Notes under the pieces: generated by a model | Seen by the model: only the letters and a program-made list of their open reading frames with translations | What the model was told of the DNA's origin: nothing | The model's database searches: none | Shown here: one piece after another, positions 1 through 5,863 of the stretch | Layout of the letters: every line of letters begins with the position of its first letter | How positions within the stretch are numbered: position 1 is the first letter of the stretch | Made by a program: the position numbers and the translations under genes | Source: Actinomycetes bacterium | GTDB taxonomy: Bacteria; Actinomycetota; Actinomycetes; Actinomycetales; Cellulomonadaceae | Direction: 5' to 3' | DNA: 10,178 nt | Assembly: GCA_023389545.1 (NCBI GenBank) | Contig: JAEWEI010000258.1 | Location: 1-10,178, forward strand

Positions 1-28
1 GGCGAGGCGGCTGCGGCACCCCTTCCTA

Positions 29-62
29 GCACAGGGCCCGTCGTCGCACAGGGCCGGTCGTC
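29..62. repeat. Tandem 17-bp direct repeat upstream of the cold-shock-domain gene
   Basis: Two back-to-back 17-bp copies lie at 29-45 and 46-62. They differ at one base only (C at 39, G at 56) and begin GCACAGGG. The repeat ends 89 bases before the GTG start of the four-domain cold-shock gene. It could be a paired protein-binding site in that gene's promoter region or simply replication slippage. No recognised operator consensus is seen. Confidence 0.5.
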
Positions 63-151
63 ACAGCCGCGCTCCAGCGTCCACGCGGCCGCCTGCCAGT
101 TTCGTCAGGGACACTAGTGGGACCAACCGCAGCTTTGACGAGGAGTCACAC

Positions 152-1087
152 GTGCCCGAGGGGACTGTCCGCTGGTTCGACGCCGATCGAGGGTTTGGGT
201 TCATCGCCCCCGGTGACGAGTCTGACGACCTGTTCGTGCATGCGTCCGAGATCGTCGGCCCGGATGGGCCCAAGGCGCTCCGCGAGGGGCAGACGGTCGA
301 GTTCGAGGTGGGCGAGGGGGACCGCGGCCCGCAGGCGCGCCGGGTCCGGGTCACGGGCGACCAGGCCGCTGACGCGCCGGTCGGCGTGCTCGGCACGGTC
401 ACCTGGTACGAGCCGACCAAGGGGTACGGCTTCATCACGCCCGACGGTGGCGGCGCGGAGATCTTCCTGCACAGCTCGGCCATCGTGGGCGGCGGGGTCG
501 TCTCGGAGGGCCAACGGGTCGCGTTCATGATCGTCGAGGGCGAGAAGGGCCCGCAGGCCGACCACCTGCTGCCGCTCGGGGACGATGCCGCCGCGCAGGC
601 CGGCGGGCCCGACGGGGCGGACGGCACCGTGTCCTGGTACGACCTGGACAAGGGCTATGGCTTCATCGCCCCCGACGCTGGCGGCGATGACGTGTTCGTC
701 CACTACCGCGCGCTGGCCGGTGGGCTCTCCGAGCTGTACGAGGGGGACCGGGTGGCGTACGACGTCGCCTCGAGCGAGCGAGGCCCGCAGGCGCGCAACG
801 TGGAACTCGTGCGCGACGCGGCGCCTGCGCCCGCAGGTCCGCCTCCCCGCCGGTCGGGGCGCCAGGCGGCCTCCGGCGCGCCGGTGCGCGGCGGCGAGGG
901 CGTGGTCGCGCGCTACGACGCGGAGCGCGGGTTCGGCTTCATCACCCCGGACGCCGGGGGAGAGGACCTGTTCGTGCACGTGTCGGTCGTCCGAGGCTCC
1001 GAGGCGCTGGAGGAGGGCGATCGGGTCCGGTACGACGTCCGTCAGGGTGACCGGGGGCCGCAGGCCGACCGCGTCGAGGTGCTGTAA
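152..1087 (+). CDS. Four-domain cold-shock protein (tandem CSD repeats)
   Basis: This 311-residue protein is made almost entirely of four cold-shock domains, small OB-fold beta barrels that bind single-stranded RNA or DNA. They lie at about residues 1-67, 79-143, 156-220 and 248-311. Each has an RNP1-type motif (RGFGFIA at 13-19, KGYGFIT at 90-96, KGYGFIA at 167-173, RGFGFIT at 259-265) and an RNP2-type motif (DLFVHAS at 26-32, EIFLHSS at 103-109, DVFVHYR at 180-186, DLFVHVS at 272-278). Each also closes with a GPQA motif. A Pro/Ala/Arg-rich linker (221-247) separates the third and fourth domains. Ordinary bacterial Csp proteins have one domain and about 67-70 residues, so this is an expanded form. 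The start is GTG at 152, with AGGAG at 141-145, six bases upstream. The likely role is cytoplasmic RNA chaperoning or nucleic-acid binding; the specific target is unknown. It seems to be a single-gene unit, with a hairpin 20 bases past its stop. Confidence 0.92.
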   Translation: MPEGTVRWFDADRGFGFIAPGDESDDLFVHASEIVGPDGPKALREGQTVEFEVGEGDRGPQARRVRVTGDQAADAPVGVLGTVTWYEPTKGYGFITPDGGGAEIFLHSSAIVGGGVVSEGQRVAFMIVEGEKGPQADHLLPLGDDAAAQAGGPDGADGTVSWYDLDKGYGFIAPDAGGDDVFVHYRALAGGLSELYEGDRVAYDVASSERGPQARNVELVRDAAPAPAGPPPRRSGRQAASGAPVRGGEGVVARYDAERGFGFITPDAGGEDLFVHVSVVRGSEALEEGDRVRYDVRQGDRGPQADRVEVL

Positions 1088-1106
1088 GCACCCTGGACGA
1101 GGTCGG

Positions 1107-1121
1107 CACGCGAGACGCGTG
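1107..1121 (+). terminator. Possible terminator hairpin after the cold-shock gene
   Basis: CACGCG (1107-1112) and CGCGTG (1116-1121) form a perfect 6-bp stem with a 3-base loop, 20 bases after the TAA stop. It is followed by a pyrimidine-rich stretch at 1127-1136. There is no clean T-run, but many actinobacterial terminators lack one. The call rests only on position and symmetry. Confidence 0.35.
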
Positions 1122-1227
1122 GCGCTGCCCTTTCCCGTGTTCCTAAGGAGCTGACGTCCGCGCAGGCCGCCGGTTCGGCAATCACAACGCCTGGCTGTCC
1201 GGTTCACCACTCGGTACGGTGCGAAGA

Positions 1228-1243
1228 GCGCCAGCGGTGGCGC
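1228..1243 (+). other. Short inverted repeat just upstream of the nitroreductase gene
   Basis: GCGCCA (1228-1233) and TGGCGC (1238-1243) pair perfectly around a 4-base centre, ending 21 bases before the ATG at 1265. It could be an operator, a 5'-leader hairpin or chance in GC-rich DNA. The 177-base gap in which it sits (1088-1264) shows no convincing promoter boxes. Confidence 0.25.
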
Positions 1244-1264
1244 GAGGCCGGACGGGGGCGCGTC

Positions 1265-1759
1265 ATGGGCGACAGCGGGACCGCACACACCTCATCGAAG
1301 GGTCGGCGTCCGTGGCTGCCGCCGCGGTGGTTCATCCGCACGGCCTGGGTGGTCCACCGGGCGATCCTGCGGGTGTCCCGCGGCAGGTGGGGGCTGTGGC
1401 CGCCCCGGGAGGACCGCTACGGGACGATGGTGCTGCACACCGTCGGCCGCCGCACTGGCCGCCCGCACGACGTCATCGTCGGCTACGCGCAGGAGGGCCC
1501 CGACGTCGTCACCGTCGCGATGAACGGGTGGGGCGAGGGGCACCCGGCGTGGTGGCTCAACCTCCAGGCCCACCCCGAGACGACCGTCGACCTGCCAGAC
1601 GGTCCGCGGGCGGTGCGGGCGCGGGCCGCGCGCGATGACGAGCGGGACCGGCTGTGGTGCACATGGCTGCGGTTCGATCCGAAGTTCGACGCGTACGCGT
1701 CGCACCGCCGGACCGAGACGGTCCTCGTCGTGCTCGAGCCGCGGGCGACCGCCGGCTGA
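1265..1759 (+). CDS. Nitroreductase/deazaflavin-dependent oxidoreductase family protein (Ddn-like)
   Basis: This 164-residue protein matches the small split-barrel family that includes the F420-dependent nitroreductase Ddn of mycobacteria (TIGR00026 type). The family reduces quinones, nitro compounds or other electrophiles with reduced cofactor F420. Visible signatures are GRRTGRPHDV at 61-70 and a segment starting GWGEGHPAWW at 88, which continues with the family's NL-A-P pattern to about residue 108. The C-terminal YASHR...VVLEP (144-159) is also typical. A hydrophobic N-terminal helix (about 19-40), common in membrane-associated Ddn homologues, precedes the barrel. Length is normal for the family. 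The start is ATG 1265 with a GGGGGC stretch just upstream; a clean Shine-Dalgarno is not obvious. F420 use is inferred from family membership, and the substrate is unknown. It is 127 bases from the chorismate-enzyme gene and separated from it by hairpins, so operon membership is doubtful. Confidence 0.85.
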   Translation: MGDSGTAHTSSKGRRPWLPPRWFIRTAWVVHRAILRVSRGRWGLWPPREDRYGTMVLHTVGRRTGRPHDVIVGYAQEGPDVVTVAMNGWGEGHPAWWLNLQAHPETTVDLPDGPRAVRARAARDDERDRLWCTWLRFDPKFDAYASHRRTETVLVVLEPRATAG

Positions 1760-1774
1760 GCGTCGACCGGGTCA

Positions 1775-1791
1775 CCGGCTGAGCCAGCCGG
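1775..1791 (+). terminator. Strong stem-loop after the nitroreductase gene, probable terminator
   Basis: CCGGCTG (1775-1781) and CAGCCGG (1785-1791) form a perfect 7-bp GC-rich stem with a 3-base loop, 15 bases past the TGA stop. No T-tract follows. The position makes a terminator for the nitroreductase gene the simplest reading, but it lies beside two further inverted repeats and may be part of a structured leader. Confidence 0.45.
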
Positions 1792-1797
1792 AGCAGG

Positions 1798-1828
1798 CTC
1801 TGTGAGGCAGAGAGTCCGCATGGCGGAC
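1798..1828 (+). promoter_or_regulatory. Two adjacent inverted repeats upstream of the chorismate-enzyme operon
   Basis: CTCTG (1798-1802) pairs with CAGAG (1808-1812). Directly after it, GTCCGC (1814-1819) pairs with GCGGAC (1823-1828) around ATG. The second repeat ends 58 bases before the ATG at 1887, where an operator or leader structure would be expected. A peptide that could be read from ATG 1820 contains only one Trp codon, so it does not look like a tryptophan attenuator. Which protein, if any, binds here cannot be told. Confidence 0.3.
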
Positions 1829-1886
1829 GACACGGCGACGACGCGCCCGTTTCACCCCAGTATGTCCGTGACCACAGGGGGGTGGC

Positions 1887-3359
1887 ATGAACGGGCAGGT
1901 GGCAGTGAGCTTGGCTCGACGGACGTTGCACGTTGAGGAGCCGTTCGACGTCGTGGAGGAGTTGCAGGGGGAGCTCGGCGCGCAGTCGGTCTACCTGCTC
2001 GAGTCGCTGAGTGGTCCGGCTCGCGACCGTGAGCGGGCGATCATCGGCGTCGGGCCCGTCCTGTCCATCGAGGTCGCAGACGGGCGGATCCGGGTGGACG
2101 GGCAGGCCCCGCTCGCGGCCGCCGTCGTTGAGCGCATCCGCAGATCTGGCCTGGTGGACGACGCACTGGTGCTGTGCGACCTGATGGGCGCCTGGGACGT
2201 CATGCGAGATGTGGTGTCGATGTTCGACGTCCCGCAGGCCACCGACGTGCGCCTCGACTTCGGGTTCCTCGCCGTCCTGGCCTACGACGCGGTCCGGTAC
2301 ATCGAGCAGCTCCCACGGATCATCCCGCCGCTCGACGAGCCCGTGGCGGACCTCGCGTTCACGCTGTACAGCTCGCTGCTCGAGGTCGAGCTCCGGACGA
2401 GCACCGGCAGGCTCACCACCGCGCACGGCGCGCTCTGGGAGTCGGCGCCGCCCGACGTCATCGTCTCGGCCACGGAGCGGGTGCGCGGACGGGGCGCCCG
2501 GGGCGAGCCCGCCGCGCAGAGCCCGACGCCCGTGCCCGTCGCCGCCGTGACCGAGCCAGAGTTCCTCGGGTGGGTCGACGCCGCGCTGGACCACGTCCGG
2601 GCGGGCGACGTCTACCAGGTCCAGCTCGGCTACGACGTCGAGCTGCCCACGGCGCTCGACGCGGGCGCCATCTACCGGCGCATGCGGCGCAGCAACCCCT
2701 CGCCGTTCATGGGCATGGTGCCGTTGCGGGGTGCGACGCTGCTCAGCGCCAGCCCCGAGCTGCATGTGCTGCTGAGCGGGGGCGCCGCGACGATGCGCCC
2801 GATCGCCGGCACCGCGCCGCGGACGGGCGACCCGGCAGGGGACGCGGCGGCGGTGGAGTACCTCCGCACTGCCGAGAAGGAGCACGCCGAGCACGTCATG
2901 CTCGTCGACCTTTGTCGCAACGACCTGGGCCGGGTGGCCGCGGTCGGGTCGACGCGCACCCCGACGATGATGGAGGTCGAGCCCTACTCCCACGTGTTCC
3001 ACCTGGTGTCGACAGTGACAGCCACCGTCGAGGAGGGCTACGACGTGTTCGACGTGATCCGCGCGACCTTCCCCGCGGGCACGATGACGGGCGCGCCGAA
3101 GATCAGGGCCATGGAGGTCATCGAGTCACTGGAGAGCACCCGGCGCGGCCTGTACGCGGGAATCTTCGGGGTGATCGGCGTCGGCGGCTACGCGAACCTC
3201 GCGCTGACGATCCGGTCGATCGTCTGCACCGAGGCGGGGGCCTCCACGAGGGCCTCCGCCGGCGTGGTCACGGACTCGGACCCGCATAGCGAGTGGAGGG
3301 AGACCCGGCACAAGATGAACGCGGCGGTCGCGGCGGCCACGGGTGGGGTGTTCCGATGA
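1887..3359 (+). CDS. Anthranilate/2-amino-2-deoxyisochorismate synthase component I (TrpE-like)
   Basis: This 490-residue protein is a full-length chorismate-utilising enzyme. It aminates chorismate with ammonia supplied by the downstream amidotransferase, giving 2-amino-2-deoxyisochorismate (ADIC) and, in true TrpE, anthranilate. The N-terminal domain (about 1-215) holds LLES at 37-40; the catalytic domain (about 220-485) holds NPSPF at 270-274. Both sites contact tryptophan in feedback-inhibited TrpE. PIAGT at 305-309 has Ala where lysine-type PabB has PIKGT, favouring ortho-amination. Other core motifs are KEHAEH (331-336), MLVDL-RNDLG (338-348), YSHVFHLVS (367-375), AGTMTGAPK (397-405) and DSDP (463-466). 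MTGAPK is more PabB-like than the usual LSGAPK, so a PabB role is not fully excluded. The start is ATG 1887 with a G-run at 1877-1882. It overlaps the amidotransferase gene by 4 bases. No Trp-codon leader is seen, and the P450 and glycosyltransferase neighbours suggest specialised metabolism rather than primary tryptophan synthesis. Confidence 0.88.
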   Translation: MNGQVAVSLARRTLHVEEPFDVVEELQGELGAQSVYLLESLSGPARDRERAIIGVGPVLSIEVADGRIRVDGQAPLAAAVVERIRRSGLVDDALVLCDLMGAWDVMRDVVSMFDVPQATDVRLDFGFLAVLAYDAVRYIEQLPRIIPPLDEPVADLAFTLYSSLLEVELRTSTGRLTTAHGALWESAPPDVIVSATERVRGRGARGEPAAQSPTPVPVAAVTEPEFLGWVDAALDHVRAGDVYQVQLGYDVELPTALDAGAIYRRMRRSNPSPFMGMVPLRGATLLSASPELHVLLSGGAATMRPIAGTAPRTGDPAGDAAAVEYLRTAEKEHAEHVMLVDLCRNDLGRVAAVGSTRTPTMMEVEPYSHVFHLVSTVTATVEEGYDVFDVIRATFPAGTMTGAPKIRAMEVIESLESTRRGLYAGIFGVIGVGGYANLALTIRSIVCTEAGASTRASAGVVTDSDPHSEWRETRHKMNAAVAAATGGVFR

Positions 3360-3931
3360 AGGTCCTGCTCGTGGACGCCTTCGACAGCTTCTCGCACATC
3401 ATCTACCAGTACCTGCGCGGCGAGGGCGCCGACGTCACGGTGGTCCGCTCGGGGGAGTTGACGCCCGACGAGGTGCTGGGCGCCCCTGAGGACGCCGTCG
3501 TGCTGGGGCCTGGGGGTGGGCACCCCGCCGACTCCGGGCATGTCGAGATCGTGCGCGCCGTGGCCGGAGGCAAGCCCGTCCTCGGCGTGTGCCTGGGCCA
3601 TCAGGCCATCGGCTTGGCCTTCGGCGCGCGCGTCGGCTCCGCGCCACGGCTCATGCACGGGAAGACCAGCATGGCGACGCATGACGGCCGTGGCGTTTTC
3701 TCCGGCGCGCCGCACCCGCTGCGCGTGACGCGGTACCACTCACTGGTGGTGACCGAGGACGAGTTTCCCGACTCCGTCCTCGAAATCACCGCGCGAGCGG
3801 AAGACGGAACGGTCATGGGCTTGCGCCACCGGGAGCTCGCCGTCGAGGGCGTGCAGTTCCACCCCGAGAGCGTCCTGACGCAGGCGGGCGGCGCGACCTT
3901 CGCGAACTTCCTCCGCAGGGCTGCTCAGTGA
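3356..3931 (+). CDS. Anthranilate/aminodeoxychorismate synthase component II, glutamine amidotransferase (TrpG/PabA-like)
   Basis: This 191-residue class I glutamine amidotransferase hydrolyses glutamine and channels ammonia to the component I encoded just upstream. The triad is visible: Cys79 in GVCLGHQ, and His169 and Glu171 in VQFHPES. HGKTS (101-105) and RYHSLVV (126-132) are also typical of TrpG/PabA. The oxyanion loop reads GPGGGHP (51-57), whereas the family usually has SPGPG-x-P, so a Ser and a Pro are both replaced by Gly. A longer reading frame opens at 3293, but the ATG at 3356 is chosen. It forms an ATGA overlap with the preceding stop and gives an N-terminus (MKVLLVDAFDSF) that fits the family exactly. 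The gene ends in a GTGA overlap with the flavoprotein gene. Having its own amidotransferase makes this set independent of the housekeeping TrpG/PabA. Confidence 0.9.
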   Translation: MKVLLVDAFDSFSHIIYQYLRGEGADVTVVRSGELTPDEVLGAPEDAVVLGPGGGHPADSGHVEIVRAVAGGKPVLGVCLGHQAIGLAFGARVGSAPRLMHGKTSMATHDGRGVFSGAPHPLRVTRYHSLVVTEDEFPDSVLEITARAEDGTVMGLRHRELAVEGVQFHPESVLTQAGGATFANFLRRAAQ

Positions 3932-4560
3932 CGGGGCACGGGATCCACTTTGTCGCCATCAACGGCTCGGCACGACCGCGCGGCACCACAGCGGCAGTCC
4001 TCCGCCTCGCCGGCGAGCATCTCGCGACGCGCGGCGCCACGTTCGAGACCATCCACCTCGCCGAGCGGCGGGTGGCCCCATGCCGGTGTGGTCGGTGCAA
4101 CTCCCGCACCGACCCGTGCCCGGTGGATGACGACGTGGCAGCCATCGTGGGTGCCATGCAGCGCGCAGATGCGCTCGTCTACGCCGCGCCTGTGCACGGA
4201 TACGGCCTGTCCGCCTTGATGCAGACGTTCGTCGAGCGCGCCGGCGTCGGACACCTGCGGTTCGGGCGGCCGCTCACCAACAAGGTCGGCGGAGTGGCGG
4301 TCGTCGGGCGGCGATATGCCCACGAGCCGGTGCACGCGCAACTGGTCGACAACCTGCTGCTCAACCGGATGATCTTGCCGGGGAGCGGCTTCCCCGCCAC
4401 CGTCCGCGCAGGTGGGCCGTCCGACGTCGCTCTTGACACAGAGGGCATCTCGGCCATGCTCGCGATGCTGGACAGGATGTGCGCGCTGGTGCGCGTCCTG
4501 CGCCAGACGCCGATGCCCGAGGTCGGCGACCTCGAACTGCGCGTCGGGACCCTCTCGTGA
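3928..4560 (+). CDS. Flavodoxin-fold NAD(P)H/FMN oxidoreductase with cysteine motif (iron-sulfur flavoprotein type; possible ADIC dehydrogenase)
   Basis: This 210-residue protein has the fold of the NADPH-dependent FMN reductase/iron-sulfur flavoprotein family. An FMN-phosphate loop lies at INGSARPRGTT (11-21). A substrate/FMN segment APVHGYGLSALMQTF spans about 87-101, and GGVAVVGRR lies at 121-129. Between them are four cysteines at 52, 54, 57 and 64 followed by VDDD, where Isf-type proteins ligate a 4Fe-4S cluster. The spacing C-x-C-x2-C-x6-C is not the usual C-x2-C-x2-C pattern. It starts at GTG 3928 inside the stop of the amidotransferase gene, so it is translationally coupled to the chorismate-aminating pair. 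By analogy with SgcG of C-1027 biosynthesis, an FMN/iron-sulfur dehydrogenase that oxidises ADIC to 3-enolpyruvoylanthranilate, it may act on the product of its neighbours. This role is inferred from family and context; a general quinone or flavin reductase is the alternative. Confidence 0.82.
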   Translation: MTGHGIHFVAINGSARPRGTTAAVLRLAGEHLATRGATFETIHLAERRVAPCRCGRCNSRTDPCPVDDDVAAIVGAMQRADALVYAAPVHGYGLSALMQTFVERAGVGHLRFGRPLTNKVGGVAVVGRRYAHEPVHAQLVDNLLLNRMILPGSGFPATVRAGGPSDVALDTEGISAMLAMLDRMCALVRVLRQTPMPEVGDLELRVGTLS

Positions 4561-4561
4561 C

Positions 4562-4591
4562 GGTGGGCCGCTCCGCACCTGTCATCCCACC
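4562..4591 (+). other. Inverted repeat immediately after the flavoprotein gene
   Basis: GGTGGG (4562-4567) and CCCACC (4586-4591) pair perfectly across an 18-base loop, beginning right after the TGA at 4558-4560. It may be part of a terminator or processing structure ending the first gene block. The stem is short for such a loop, so chance is possible. Confidence 0.25.
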
Positions 4592-4606
4592 CGCCGCCCC
4601 ACCACG

Positions 4607-4623
4607 GCGCCCGGCCCGGGCGC
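4607..4623 (+). promoter_or_regulatory. Perfect 17-bp GC palindrome before the second gene block
   Basis: GCGCCCGG (4607-4614) and CCGGGCGC (4616-4623) are exact inverse complements around one central C. The palindrome sits in the only gap (82 bases) of the 1887-9373 gene string, 8 bases before the GGAGG of the next gene. It could be an operator, an attenuating or processing hairpin, or a weak terminator. As a transcript hairpin it would have a 6-bp stem and 5-base loop. Confidence 0.4.
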
Positions 4624-4631
4624 GACCTGAC

Positions 4632-4636
4632 GGAGG
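4632..4636 (+). promoter_or_regulatory. Ribosome binding site of the GT-B glycosyltransferase gene
   Basis: GGAGG lies six bases before the GTG at 4643. An in-frame TGA at 4628-4630 rules out any earlier start, so this site and the GTG fix the N-terminus of the glycosyltransferase. Confidence 0.7.
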
Positions 4637-4642
4637 ACGCCC

Positions 4643-5863
4643 GTGACGACATCCCCACCGCTGAGGGTCCTCTTCGTGGCCTTCAGCCGCTCCAGCCTCG
4701 GCCACGTCACACGGATGCGGACCGCGGCCGCCCGCTTCGCCGACGCCGGGCACGACGTCGCGGTCGCCTGCCATGAGGATGTGCGGCCCCTCGTCGAACG
4801 TGCCGGCCTGCCCTGGATCGGGGTGGACGAGATCGGGCCCGCGCCGAAGTGGCGCGGCATGGACGACGTGGAGCAGCTGCGGGCGTTCGTCCGCACCCGG
4901 CTCGCCAGCCCGGCGTACCTGGAGGCCTGCCTGCGTGACGAGCTCCGCGCCATCGACGACTTCGCACCGGACGTCGTCGTCAGCGACATGCGCAACACGG
5001 CGTCGGTCGCCGCCTCGATGCGTGGGCTCCCCAGCTTCACCTGCCACAACCTGCGCCTGTTCCGGCACCCCATGCACGTGGTCCTGCCGGAGGTGCTCGC
5101 CGCGCTCAGCGCGCTCGGGATCGAGTCCGCGCACGCCCGCAACGTCCTGGGCGACGCCGTCCTGGTCCCTGACGTGGCGTTGCTCGACCCCCTCTCCGAG
5201 GTTCCCGAGCAGACCGCCGCCCTGATGTCCTCGCTCGTCGGCGAGATCCGCCATGTCGGCCCGCTGGCCCCAGCGGAGCTCTTGCGGCGAACGGTCCGCG
5301 CCGACCGTGAGCCCGAGCTCAACATCACGCTCGGCGGCTCAGGCGCCGGCGACGCGGACCTGCTCCGCGTCGCCGCGGCCGCACGCGACCTCGGGGTGCG
5401 GCTCACGGTCACCCTCGGCGTCGAGGGGGCGGGCGTCGCAGACCTGGCCGCGCGGGTCAGGGAGGCGGCGGGGTCGGCGCAGCTCGACGTGGCCGGGTTC
5501 CGGCATGACACAGTGGACGTGATGGCCCGCTCGGCAGCGGCAGTGGTCCACGGCGGCCACTCGTCGCTCGTCGAGGGGTTGCTCTGCGCGACCCCGCTGG
5601 TCCTCGTCCCGCACTCGGGCGAACAGCGTGGCAACGCGGAACGGGTGCAGGCGCTGGGCCTCGGACAGGTCGTGACGCCCGCGGACGGGCCGGCCGAGCT
5701 CGCGGAGGCCATCCGCCGCGCGCTCTTCGAGTCCGACCGCGCGGCGCACACGTCGTTCGCGGACGCGATGAGATCGGCGGACGGCGCGGCGGAGATGCTC
5801 GCCGTGGTCGAGCGCGCCGCCGCCCTCGCCGCCGCCCGCCAGCACGCCCAGGTGAGCGCATGA
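4643..5863 (+). CDS. GT-B glycosyltransferase (GT1/MurG-like, UDP- or dTDP-sugar dependent)
   Basis: This 406-residue protein has the two-domain GT-B layout and normal length of natural-product and MGT-type glycosyltransferases. The N-terminal acceptor domain begins with a beta strand and a glycine/His loop, SLGHVTR (18-24), where His21 occupies the usual catalytic-base position. GHDV at 36-39 follows, as in many family members. The C-terminal donor domain starts near ELNITLGGSG (225-234). It carries the sugar-nucleotide motif HGGHSSLVEGL (303-313), then VLVPHSGEQRGNAERV (about 320-335), matching the family's P-x2-x-DQ-x2-NA pattern with Glu-Gln in place of Asp-Gln. No signal peptide or membrane segment is seen, so it should be cytoplasmic. 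It follows the chorismate block and overlaps the next gene by ATGA. It probably attaches a sugar to a small-molecule acceptor. The exact donor and acceptor cannot be read; a role in glycan assembly is the alternative. Confidence 0.88.
   Translation: MTTSPPLRVLFVAFSRSSLGHVTRMRTAAARFADAGHDVAVACHEDVRPLVERAGLPWIGVDEIGPAPKWRGMDDVEQLRAFVRTRLASPAYLEACLRDELRAIDDFAPDVVVSDMRNTASVAASMRGLPSFTCHNLRLFRHPMHVVLPEVLAALSALGIESAHARNVLGDAVLVPDVALLDPLSEVPEQTAALMSSLVGEIRHVGPLAPAELLRRTVRADREPELNITLGGSGAGDADLLRVAAAARDLGVRLTVTLGVEGAGVADLAARVREAAGSAQLDVAGFRHDTVDVMARSAAAVVHGGHSSLVEGLLCATPLVLVPHSGEQRGNAERVQALGLGQVVTPADGPAELAEAIRRALFESDRAAHTSFADAMRSADGAAEMLAVVERAAALAAARQHAQVSA

Noticed and set aside
112..120. CACTAGTG palindrome and TAGTGG as a -10 promoter box for the cold-shock gene
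   Set aside because: No acceptable -35 box at 16-19 bases upstream; too weak to call.
1145..1150. AAGGAG as the ribosome site of a small gene after the cold-shock gene
   Set aside because: No ATG, GTG or TTG occurs at a suitable distance downstream.
1820..1936. Small frame from ATG 1820 as a tryptophan-attenuator leader peptide
   Set aside because: It contains a single Trp codon, no Trp run, no good ribosome site, and runs into the start of the component I gene.
1557..3002. A 481-codon minus-strand frame opposite the component I gene
   Set aside because: No recognisable motif, Arg/His/Gly-rich composition, and the plus-strand gene has full TrpE-family signatures.
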